Origin: Actinomycetes bacterium
GTDB lineage: Bacteria > Actinomycetota > Actinomycetes > Actinomycetales > Cellulomonadaceae
Assembly: GCA_023461115.1 (NCBI GenBank)
Contig: JAEWOA010000075.1
Span: 1 to 17,319 of the forward strand
DNA length: 17,319 nt
Direction of reading: 5' to 3'
Shown here piece by piece: positions 1 to 6,879 of this stretch. The translations under genes and the position numbers were made by a program. Within the stretch, counting starts at the first letter, position 1. Each line of letters begins with the position of its first letter. Under the pieces are notes generated by a model, which saw nothing but the letters and a program-made list of their open reading frames with translations, made no database searches and had not been told where the DNA came from.

Positions 1-390
1 AACACGCACATCGCCGGCGGCGCGGCCCGCTGGCGCGTGGCCGTGGGCCACCGCGACGGCCTCCAGCCGGGGGCCCTGGTTGGCGCGCTCACCAGTGAGG
101 GCGGCCTGACCGGCCAGGACGTCGGCAAGATCGACATCTTCGGCAGCTTCGCGCTCGTCGACATCCCCGGCGGGCTCACGCCGGACGTCGTCGACCGCCT
201 CAGCCGCACGCGCGTCGCCGGACGCGCGCTGCGGATCCGCCTCGACACCGGCCCCCGCCCGGGCTTCGGCGCGAGCCGTGGCGGGCACGGCCCCGAGGGC
301 CGCGAGCGCGGCGGTGACCGGTACGACCGCGGCTACGGCGAGCGTGGGCGTCCGGAGCATGGCCACCGCGGCCGCCGCCCGCGCGACTGA
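1..390 (+). CDS. DEAD-box RNA helicase, C-terminal fragment (5' end outside window)
   Basis: The reading frame is open from base 1 to a TGA at 388-390, so only about 129 C-terminal residues are present. The first ~75 residues match the DbpA-type RNA-binding fold found at the end of DeaD/CsdA-like helicases: a W-R-V-A-V-G strand, then D-G-L-Q-P-G-A-L-V-G-A-L, G-L-T-G-Q-D-V-G-K-I-D-I and F-A-L-V-D-I-P. The remainder is a low-complexity Gly/Arg/Asp tail rich in RG and RGG-like steps, as is common in these ATP-dependent RNA unwinding enzymes, where it aids RNA contact. The helicase core motifs (DEAD, SAT, HRxGR) lie upstream and cannot be checked. It converges on the minus-strand sensor gene, with a shared terminator between them. 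The domain call is firm; the choice of paralogue (deaD, csdA or dbpA) is not. Confidence 0.85.
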   Translation, partial: NTHIAGGAARWRVAVGHRDGLQPGALVGALTSEGGLTGQDVGKIDIFGSFALVDIPGGLTPDVVDRLSRTRVAGRALRIRLDTGPRPGFGASRGGHGPEGRERGGDRYDRGYGERGRPEHGHRGRRPRD

Positions 391-419
391 CCAGCGCGAC
401 TGACCAGCGCGACTGACCA
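381..419. repeat. 13-bp direct repeat, three tandem copies over the helicase stop codon
   Basis: The unit GCGCGACTGACCA occurs at 381-393, 394-406 and 407-419 without mismatches, followed by a decayed partial copy (GCACGACC). Each copy contains TGA (388, 401, 414). Because 13 is not a multiple of 3, the three TGAs fall in three different frames. The first is the true helicase stop; the others block +1 and +2 frames. Replication slippage is the simplest origin. Confidence 0.9.
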
Positions 420-474
420 GCACGACCTCGTCGAACGAAGCCGGACGACCAGGACGGCCGATCCCGACGCACGA

Positions 475-513
475 GGGGCCGTGGCCACGCCGAACCGCGT
501 GGGCCACGGCCCC
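475..513. terminator. Bidirectional hairpin terminator between convergent genes
   Basis: A perfect 12-bp stem pairs GGGGCCGTGGCC (475-486) with GGCCACGGCCCC (502-513). A further ACGC/GCGT stem inside it (487-490 with 497-500) leaves a 6-base loop and one bulged G at 501. It lies 84 bp after the helicase stop and just before the end of the convergent minus-strand gene at 524, so it can serve both. There is no long U tract, as is usual in high-GC actinobacteria. Confidence 0.85.
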
Positions 514-523
514 TTCGCGCGTG

Positions 524-3166
524 CTAGCTCAGGATCGTGCGCGCGCTCGCCCGGGACCCCGCGCGTGCCAGCGCGATGTCGACTTCGCGCATGACGTCGG
601 CGACGTCGGGATGCGTGCGCACGCTTGCGAGCACGCCGATGCGGACGCGGTCGCCGAACTCCTCGTGCAGGCGCTCGAGCAGGCGGCGGACGCGCTGGGG
701 CACGCCGTCGCCCCCGGTGTCCTCGAGCAGCAGCGCGATCTCGTCGTCCGCCGTGCGCGCCGCGGTGTCGCCCGCGCGGACGGCGGAGTGCAGCCGGCGC
801 GCGACCTCGGTGTGGACGGTGGAGGTGTGCGGGCCGGGGCCCTGCGTCGGCACGCCGACGACTTCCGGGCGCAACCGCACCACGACCAGTGAGCAGTCGT
901 ACTCGGCCAGCCGATGCGCGCGGACGAGCGATGCGCCCAGCCGGTCCAGGAAGAGCAGGCGCGTGGCCAGGCCCGTCTCGGCGTCCTGGAGCGCGTCCCG
1001 TTGCTGCGACAGCTCGGCCTGCTTGCGCTGGGTGACGTCGACGATCGTCCCGACGAGCCGCGCGGGGCAGCCGGCGTCGTCGAGCACCGTCATCGCCCGG
1101 CACAGCAGCCAGCGGTAGCTCCCGCTCGCGGTGCGCACCCGGTGCTCGAGCTCGAGCGTCGCGTCGACGCCCGCGAGAGCGGCCGCGATCGCGGTCGAGA
1201 CCTCGTCGCGGTCCTCGAGGTGCACGCGCTCGAGCCAGTCGGAGGGTGAGTCCCCGACCTCGTCCTCCTCGTACCCGAGCGTCTGCTTCCACCGGGGCGA
1301 GTAGTACACCGAGCCCGCGGACACGTCCCAGTCCCAGGTGCCGTCGTCGGCGGCCATGGACGCGAGCGCGTAGTGCTCCTCGCTGACCCGCACGGCGTCG
1401 GCGAGCGCCCGTTCACGGGCCGCGGACTGCTCGAGCGCCTCGCGCTGCTCCTGGAGCGAGGCGAGCAGGCTCTGCTGGTCGAGCGCGACCGCGAGCAGGG
1501 CGGCCCAGTGGTTGAACCGGTCGCGTGCGGCGGTCGCGCGCCACTCCACGACGCCCTCGACCGCGAGCAGGCCCCAGTCGCTGCGGCCGCAGGTGACGGG
1601 GACGACGAAGGTCGCCTCGCTCGTCGGGCTGCCGCGCAGCATCGCGGCGGGCGGGAACTCGGCGGCCGTCGTCTGCGTGCCGACGAGCCGTGCGAGCGCG
1701 CCCGAGGCGTCCCGCACCCCGACGATCTCGAGCGGACGGTCCACGTCGCCGGTGGCGCCTGACCACAGCGCGAGGCACGCGCGGCCGCGCATGCCGCGGG
1801 GCAGCCACTCGAGGGTCCGCGGGTTCGCCCCGTCGCCGCGCAGCAGGTCCATCGCGACCTCGTACTGGTGCACGACGGTCGTCTCCAGGCGGCCCGAGCG
1901 CTGCAGCAGCGCGGTGGTGCAGCCGCGCGTGAGCGCGAGGAGCACCTCGGTCGCGGCACGCTCGAGCGCTCCGCTCGGCGCGCCCGCCTCGGCCTGCTCG
2001 GCGAGCGAGTGCTGGGCGCGGCGGACCGACGCGATCAGGTGCTCGAGCGCGTCTGGGTACGGCTGCAGCGCCGCGGTGAGCTCGGTGAGCCGCTGCATCG
2101 AGGCGTCGGGCGGCGTGACCCCGGCCCGGGCGGCGGACAGCGGCTCGACGACCGCGCGGGCCCAGGCCTGCTGTGGGCCGACCCGCTCGGGATGGTCCGC
2201 CGGGACGCCGTGCGCCCCGATGAACGACGACGTGGCCAACTGCCGGATGTCCTCCTGCCAGTCGGCCGCAGGGCCTTCGAGGCGGCCCAGCGGCGTGCAC
2301 CCGCACGACTCGCGCACGACGAGCGTGGTCGGGGTGCGGTGCTCGACGGGTGGGACGCTCTCGCCGCGCAGTCGCGCGAGCAGCAGGCGCACCGCGGTCT
2401 CCCCCACGCGGTCGAAGTGCGCGTCGACAGTGGAGAGCCGCGGCGAGATCCGGGCGCCGAAGTCGGCGTGGTCGAATGCGACGACCGCCTGGTCGCGCGG
2501 GAGCTGCAGCCCGGACTGGCGCAGCGCGAGCTGGAAGCCCGCGGCGTTGCGATCGGTCGCGACGACGACCGCCGTCGTCGGCGACCCTGCCGCGAGCAGC
2601 TTGCGCGCCGCGGCCATCCCGCCCGCCTCGTTGTTGTCCGTGGCGTCGTAGACCCACGTCGGGTCGGGCTCGATCCCGTGGCCCACGAGCGTCTCGCGGT
2701 ACGCGGCGAACCGTTCCCGCATGTCCCGCTGGGTGAGACACCCCACGAACCCGATCGTGTGATGCCCGTGCTTGAGCAGGTGCTCGACGGACGCGCGCAC
2801 GCCGCCCGCGTTGTCGGGCAGCACCATGGGGGCCGCGGCGAACGGGACGTCCTCGCTGACCAGCACCAGCGGGATTCCGCGCCGCTCGACCTCGGCCAGC
2901 CGCTCGACGGGCAGAGCCTTGCTGATGACGACCAGGCCGTCGACCGCGTCCAGCGCCACCGGGACGTTCCCGGGCTCGGCCGCGCCTTCGCGGTCGAGCC
3001 CTGCGGGGTACGTCTGCACGGCGACCACCCGGTGCCCGCCGGCCCGGCAGGCGCGCGCGACACCCGCGATCACCGCTCCGAAGTAGAAGCCGCCGACCAC
3101 CGGCGAGAGCACGCCGATCGTCCTCCGAGTGCGCCCGGGGAGGGGCCCGTGGTGCACACCGCTCAT
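524..3166 (-). CDS. Cytoplasmic sensor: LacI-type sugar-binding domain, GAF-like region, PAS, degenerate GGDEF
   Basis: The predicted protein has 880 residues. The ATG at 3166 is chosen because an AGGTGG ribosome site sits 4-5 bases upstream and homology begins immediately; the frame stays open to 4186 only as antisense of the neighbouring repressor gene. Residues ~16-288 form a LacI/periplasmic-binding-protein-like ligand domain (IGVLSPVVGG near the start, VVRESCGC at the end) with no helix-turn-helix and no signal peptide. Residues ~300-480 look helical, ~480-590 are GAF-like and followed by a short coiled coil, PAS/PAC spans ~599-715, and a GGDEF-like domain spans ~725-880. The GGDEF active motif is ADDEI (806-810), and the metal-binding Asp of the usual LDLDxF strand is absent (VVRLRPEVV). 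An RxxD (RAGD, 797-800) lies exactly five residues before it, as in a c-di-GMP inhibitory site. Diguanylate cyclase activity is therefore unlikely; a role as ligand-responsive c-di-GMP receptor or scaffold is inferred. The domain order is seen in sequence; the ligand is unknown, though cellulose-derived sugar is plausible from context. Confidence 0.85.
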   Translation of the reverse strand: MSGVHHGPLPGRTRRTIGVLSPVVGGFYFGAVIAGVARACRAGGHRVVAVQTYPAGLDREGAAEPGNVPVALDAVDGLVVISKALPVERLAEVERRGIPLVLVSEDVPFAAAPMVLPDNAGGVRASVEHLLKHGHHTIGFVGCLTQRDMRERFAAYRETLVGHGIEPDPTWVYDATDNNEAGGMAAARKLLAAGSPTTAVVVATDRNAAGFQLALRQSGLQLPRDQAVVAFDHADFGARISPRLSTVDAHFDRVGETAVRLLLARLRGESVPPVEHRTPTTLVVRESCGCTPLGRLEGPAADWQEDIRQLATSSFIGAHGVPADHPERVGPQQAWARAVVEPLSAARAGVTPPDASMQRLTELTAALQPYPDALEHLIASVRRAQHSLAEQAEAGAPSGALERAATEVLLALTRGCTTALLQRSGRLETTVVHQYEVAMDLLRGDGANPRTLEWLPRGMRGRACLALWSGATGDVDRPLEIVGVRDASGALARLVGTQTTAAEFPPAAMLRGSPTSEATFVVPVTCGRSDWGLLAVEGVVEWRATAARDRFNHWAALLAVALDQQSLLASLQEQREALEQSAARERALADAVRVSEEHYALASMAADDGTWDWDVSAGSVYYSPRWKQTLGYEEDEVGDSPSDWLERVHLEDRDEVSTAIAAALAGVDATLELEHRVRTASGSYRWLLCRAMTVLDDAGCPARLVGTIVDVTQRKQAELSQQRDALQDAETGLATRLLFLDRLGASLVRAHRLAEYDCSLVVVRLRPEVVGVPTQGPGPHTSTVHTEVARRLHSAVRAGDTAARTADDEIALLLEDTGGDGVPQRVRRLLERLHEEFGDRVRIGVLASVRTHPDVADVMREVDIALARAGSRASARTILS

Positions 3167-3238
3167 TGCCACCTCGCCTGCATCGTCGGAGTCGAGATGA
3201 TGGCATTTACGCCGCATCTGCCGACAGACTAGGCGATC
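3167..3238. promoter_or_regulatory. 72-bp divergent promoter region with imperfect inverted repeat
   Basis: This is the only gap between the sensor gene (minus) and the repressor gene (plus), so both promoters must lie here or overlap the coding ends. It is less GC-rich than its flanks. An imperfect inverted repeat, GATG-A-TGGC / GCCGCATC around ATTTAC (3196-3218), is a possible operator for the adjacent LacI protein. I see no convincing paired -35/-10 boxes. The repressor's GTG has only a weak AGG (3230-3233 area) upstream. Confidence 0.4.
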
Positions 3239-4291
3239 GTGACCTATCCGGCAGCAACGGGCCGTCGCCCGACCATCACCGATGTCGCCCGCGCGGCGGG
3301 TGTCTCCACAGCGGTCGTCTCCTACGCGCTCAACGGGCGCCCGGGCGTCTCGGCGGCGACCCGCGAGCGCGTCATGCGCATCGCCGACGAGCTCGGCTGG
3401 CGCCCGAGCGCCGCGGCGCGCTCGATGCGGGCAGGGGCCCGTGCCGCCGGTCTCGCGCTCGTCGAGGGCGCCGGCGTGCACGGTGCGCCCGCGCTCGAGG
3501 TGGTCGGCGCGCTGCAACGCGCGCTCGCGGCGCATCAACTGGCGGTCGAGTTGCGTGTGGTCGACGACGAGGCGGCCGCGGCGGAGGCCTACGCGCAGTG
3601 GTGGGCCGAGAAGCGGTGCGACGTCGTGGTGGTCCCCGACGTGCGCGAGGACGACCCGCGGCTCGCGACCGTGCGCCGCCTCGGGATCCCGGCGGCGCTG
3701 CTGGCGACGCCGGGCCTCGAGCCGGACATCTCGGCGGTCGAGGTGGACGACGGCGACGCATACGGGCGCGTCGGCCGGTACCTCGTCGGGCTCGGGCACG
3801 CCCGGGTCGCGGTGGTCACGGGCGCGGGCGACCGCATCCGCTCGGGCGTGATCGCGCGCGGGCTCGAGGGCGCGCTCGGGCAGACCGACGGCGCGGTGGT
3901 CAGCGTCGCGACAGACGGCTCGCCCGAGGGCGCGGCGGCCGCGGCGCGACGGCTGCTCACGCAGCCCGCGCCGCCCAGCGCGATCGTCTTCGAGACCGAC
4001 ATCATGGCGATCGCGGCGCTCGACGTCGCTCGGCGCACGGGGATCGCCGTCCCGTGGGACCTGTCGATCGTCGCGGGCTCCGACTCCACGCTGTGCCGGC
4101 TGGCGACCCCGGCGCTCACGTCGTTGCCATCGGTCGCGGCGATGCTGGGCGCCGCGCTCGCGCAGGCGGTGGTGGCCGCGCAGCAACGCCGGGTCGAACG
4201 GGTTCCGCTGAGCGTCGGGTCGCTCGCGGTGCGTGGGAGCACGGGCCCGCGTGGGAGCGCGTCCCGCGGGGTCGAGGGCGGCGTCTCCTAA
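3239..4291 (+). CDS. LacI-family transcriptional regulator, probable cellulase/sugar regulator
   Basis: This 350-residue protein starts at GTG 3239, which leaves the correct short N-terminus before the DNA-binding domain. Residues 13-32 are a canonical LacI helix-turn-helix (ITDVARAAGVS...VVSYALNG), followed by the third helix (ERVMRIADELGWRPS) and a hinge-helix segment (AAARSMRAG). The rest is the two-lobed sugar-binding/dimerisation domain, including the usual GLGHARVAVV, ETDIMAIAAL and DLSIVAGSDS segments. It is slightly long at the C-terminus, ending in a repeated RGST/RGSA stretch. It is divergent from the HTH-less LacI-domain sensor and lies 132 bp upstream of the GH6 cellulase on the same strand. 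Family members bind palindromic operators and release them on binding sugar; control of the adjacent cellulases is an inference from position. Confidence in the family is high, in the target moderate. Confidence 0.9.
   Translation: MTYPAATGRRPTITDVARAAGVSTAVVSYALNGRPGVSAATRERVMRIADELGWRPSAAARSMRAGARAAGLALVEGAGVHGAPALEVVGALQRALAAHQLAVELRVVDDEAAAAEAYAQWWAEKRCDVVVVPDVREDDPRLATVRRLGIPAALLATPGLEPDISAVEVDDGDAYGRVGRYLVGLGHARVAVVTGAGDRIRSGVIARGLEGALGQTDGAVVSVATDGSPEGAAAAARRLLTQPAPPSAIVFETDIMAIAALDVARRTGIAVPWDLSIVAGSDSTLCRLATPALTSLPSVAAMLGAALAQAVVAAQQRRVERVPLSVGSLAVRGSTGPRGSASRGVEGGVS
4252..4266. promoter_or_regulatory. Candidate CelR/CebR-like operator, degenerate, upstream of GH6 gene
   Basis: TGGGAGCGCGTCCCG resembles the TGGGAGCGCTCCCA palindrome known for CelR (Thermobifida) and CebR (Streptomyces), but carries one inserted base and a changed final base. 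A second TGGGAGC half-site lies at 4234-4240. The arms are at the end of the repressor coding region, about 160 bp upstream of the GH6 start. Because they encode a repeated RGS motif, the similarity could be coincidental. Confidence 0.25.
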
Positions 4292-4309
4292 TCGATTTGC
4301 GTGCTCCCC

Positions 4310-4328
4310 CCACGCCTGAGATGCGTGG
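4310..4328. promoter_or_regulatory. Small hairpin or operator-like inverted repeat in the GH6 leader
   Basis: CCACGC (4310-4315) and GCGTGG (4323-4328) form a 6-bp perfect inverted repeat around CTGAGAT. It lies 19 bp after the repressor stop and 96 bp before the GH6 start. It could be a weak terminator for the repressor gene or a regulator site for the cellulase. The rest of the 132-bp gap shows no clear promoter boxes; the ribosome site of the next gene is GGAGG at 4414-4418. Confidence 0.3.
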
Positions 4329-4423
4329 ATTGTGGGCGGCGGTCGCCGACGACTCCCCGGGGCGGCCCGCGCCTACGGGACTGCCCTCTCGTGGACGCGC
4401 CGCTCGACACTCCGGAGGACCCT

Positions 4424-6769
4424 GTGTCCCACCACGGATCCACCCGCCGGCGCGCCGCGCTGGCGGCGGCGACCACGGCAGCCCTCGCTGTCGCGCCGCT
4501 CACCCTGGCGTTCGCCACCGGCGCGCAAGCTGCCGAGGCCCACGTCGACAACCCCTACGCCGGCGCCACGCAGTACGTGAACCCCACGTGGGCGGCGTCT
4601 GTTGAGAGCGCTGCCACACGCGCCGGCGACGCGACGTTGGCCGCGAAGATGCGGACCGTCGCCAAGCAGCCGACCGCCGTCTGGATGGACCGGATCAGCG
4701 CGATCACGGGCAACGCCGACGGCAAGGGCCTGAAGTTCCACCTCGACGAGGCTGTCAAGCAGAAGAAGGCGGGCGTGCCGCTGGTCTTCAACCTGGTCAT
4801 CTACGACCTGCCCGGCCGTGACTGCTACGCGCTCGCGTCGAACGGCGAGCTCCCGGCGACCGACGCCGGCCTGGCGCGGTACAAGACCGAGTACATCGAC
4901 CCGATCGCCGCGCTCCTGTCCGACTCGAAGTACCAGGACATCCGCATCTCGGCGACCATCGAGCCGGACTCGCTGCCCAACCTCGTGACCAACACCAGCG
5001 AGCCCGCGTGCCAGCAGGCCGGGCCCTACTACCGCCAGGGCGTGAAGTACGCGCTCGACAAGCTGCACGCGATCCCGAACGTCTACAACTACATCGACAT
5101 CGGCCACTCCGGGTGGCTCGGCTGGGACTCGAACTCCGCCCCGGCGGCCCAGCTCTTCGCCGACGTCGCCAAGACCACGGTCGCGGGCTTCGCGTCGGTC
5201 GACGGGTTCGTCTCCGACGTCGCCAACACCACCCCGCTCGTCGAGCCGTTCCTGACGGACTCGTCGAAGACCCTCAACAACATGCCGATCCGCTCGGCGA
5301 GCTTCTACGAGTGGAACCTCGACTTCGACGAGACCGACTTCACCGCGGATATGCACGCGCGCCTGGTGGCGGCCGGCTTCCCGACGACGCTCGGGATGCT
5401 GATCGACACGTCGCGCAACGGCTGGGGTGGTCCGAGCCGTCCGACGGCGGTCTCGACCAGCACCGACATCAACACCTACGTGGACCAGTCGCGGGTGGAC
5501 CGCCGCGTGCACCGCGGCGCGTGGTGCAACCCGCTCGGCGCGGGCATCGGGGAGCTGCCGAAGTCGTCGCCCGCGGGCTACCCGGCCTCGCACCTCGACG
5601 CGTTCGTGTGGATCAAGCCCCCGGGCGAGTCGGACGGCGCGTCGTCGGACATCGAGAACGACCAGGGCAAGCGATTCGACCGCATGTGCGACCCGACCTT
5701 CGTCTCGCCCAAGCTGAAGGACCAGCTCACGGGCGCCACCCCGAACGCCCCGCTCGCGGGCCAGTGGTTCGAGGCGCAGTTCAAGACGCTCGTCACGAAC
5801 GCCTACCCGGTGATCAACGGCGACACCACGCCCCCGCCGCCCGTCGACACCACGGCGCCGTCCGTGCCCGGCGGCCTGACAGCCGGCACGATCACGAGCA
5901 GCAGCGTGGCGCTGTCGTGGAACGCCTCGTCGGACAACGCGGGCGGCTCGGGCCTGGCCGGCTACGACGTGTACCGCGGCACGACGCTCGTGGGCTCGCC
6001 CACGACGACGAGCTTCACGGTCACGGGGCTGGCGGCCGACACGTCGTACTCGTTCACGGTCCGTGCCAAGGACAACGCCGGCAACGTCTCGGCCGCCTCC
6101 AGCGCCGTGACCGCGCGCACCACGACGGGCACGACGCCGCCGCCGGTGGACACGACGGCGCCCTCGGCGCCGTCCGGCCTGACCGCGGGCAGCACGACGA
6201 CGACATCGATCCCGCTGTCGTGGAACGCGTCGACCGACAACGCGGGCGGCTCGGGCGTCTCGGGCTACGAGGTGTACCGGGGCGCGACGCTCGTGGCCAC
6301 CGTCCCTGGCACGTCCTACACCGCCACGGGCCTGACCCCGAACACGTCGTACCAGTTCTCGGTCAAGGCGCGTGACGTCGCGGGCAACGTCTCGGCAGCG
6401 TCGGCGTCGATCACGGCGACGACCAAGACCGAGGTCACCCCGCCGCCCACCGGTGGCTGCAAGGTGCAGTACCAGGGCAACGGCTGGAACACCGGCGTGT
6501 CCGCCAACATCACCATCACGAACACCGGCGCCCAGGCCGTCAACGGCTGGACGCTGAAGTTCACCTTCCCGAGCGGCCAGACGATCCAGCAGGGCTGGAG
6601 CGCCAACTGGTCGCAGTCGGGCGCCGCGGTCACCGCGACGAACGTGGAGTGGAACGGCTCGCTGGCTCCGGGTGGCAGCACGAACATCGGCTTCAACGCC
6701 GGCCACAACGGCACCAACACCAACCCGACGGGCTTCACGCTCAACGGCGTCACCTGCGCCCTCGGGTAG
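4424..6769 (+). CDS. cbhA: Secreted GH6 exo-beta-1,4-glucanase (cellobiohydrolase), GH6-FN3-FN3-CBM2
   Basis: The 781-residue protein starts at GTG 4424, five bases after GGAGG; frames open further upstream lack a ribosome site. An RRR-containing n-region, hydrophobic core and AxA sites (ATGAQA-A) give a Sec signal peptide of about 37-40 residues. GH6 covers ~45-470. Signature YDLPGRDC is at 127-134 and IEPDSLPN holds the expected catalytic acid D182, equivalent to D221 of Trichoderma Cel6A. Four cysteines (RDC, EPAC, AWCN, MCDP) fit the two conserved GH6 disulphides. The proportions and sequence resemble Cellulomonas fimi CbhA and Thermobifida Cel6B, which release cellobiose from chain ends, rather than shorter GH6 endoglucanases. 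FN3 modules lie at ~475-567 and ~576-665, and a CBM2 for crystalline cellulose at 679-781 with Cys at both ends. As I recall, C. fimi CbhA has three FN3 modules, so this one is shorter. The symbol is by analogy. Confidence 0.9.
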   Translation: MSHHGSTRRRAALAAATTAALAVAPLTLAFATGAQAAEAHVDNPYAGATQYVNPTWAASVESAATRAGDATLAAKMRTVAKQPTAVWMDRISAITGNADGKGLKFHLDEAVKQKKAGVPLVFNLVIYDLPGRDCYALASNGELPATDAGLARYKTEYIDPIAALLSDSKYQDIRISATIEPDSLPNLVTNTSEPACQQAGPYYRQGVKYALDKLHAIPNVYNYIDIGHSGWLGWDSNSAPAAQLFADVAKTTVAGFASVDGFVSDVANTTPLVEPFLTDSSKTLNNMPIRSASFYEWNLDFDETDFTADMHARLVAAGFPTTLGMLIDTSRNGWGGPSRPTAVSTSTDINTYVDQSRVDRRVHRGAWCNPLGAGIGELPKSSPAGYPASHLDAFVWIKPPGESDGASSDIENDQGKRFDRMCDPTFVSPKLKDQLTGATPNAPLAGQWFEAQFKTLVTNAYPVINGDTTPPPPVDTTAPSVPGGLTAGTITSSSVALSWNASSDNAGGSGLAGYDVYRGTTLVGSPTTTSFTVTGLAADTSYSFTVRAKDNAGNVSAASSAVTARTTTGTTPPPVDTTAPSAPSGLTAGSTTTTSIPLSWNASTDNAGGSGVSGYEVYRGATLVATVPGTSYTATGLTPNTSYQFSVKARDVAGNVSAASASITATTKTEVTPPPTGGCKVQYQGNGWNTGVSANITITNTGAQAVNGWTLKFTFPSGQTIQQGWSANWSQSGAAVTATNVEWNGSLAPGGSTNIGFNAGHNGTNTNPTGFTLNGVTCALG

Positions 6770-6778
6770 TCCCTCCCA

Positions 6779-6815
6779 CGCGGCGGCCGCACTCCATCCC
6801 GGTGCGGCCGCCGCG
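6779..6815 (+). terminator. Strong hairpin terminator after the GH6 gene
   Basis: A perfect 14-bp stem pairs CGCGGCGGCCGCAC (6779-6792) with GTGCGGCCGCCGCG (6802-6815) around a 9-base loop, beginning 9 bp after the GH6 stop. It separates GH6 from GH5 on the same strand, so GH5 probably has its own promoter or depends on read-through. The remaining 64 bp to the GH5 start show no recognisable promoter boxes or operator, only a good Shine-Dalgarno AAGGAG at 6870-6875. Confidence 0.85.
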
Positions 6816-6879
6816 CGTCATCCACCCAGCACGCCTGCGCGCGGCCCACCCGCGCGCGGGCCACCCTCGAAGGAGAGAT

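Noticed and set aside
3167..4186. N-terminal extension of the sensor protein by 340 codons in the same minus-strand frame
   Set aside because: It is exactly antisense to the clear LacI repressor, is Arg/Ala-rich without recognisable domains, and a proper ATG with ribosome site exists at 3166.
5846..6420. Internal repeats in the GH6 gene as a non-coding or CRISPR-like array
   Set aside because: The repeats are in frame and encode two FN3 modules with normal strand patterns; there are no short regular spacers.
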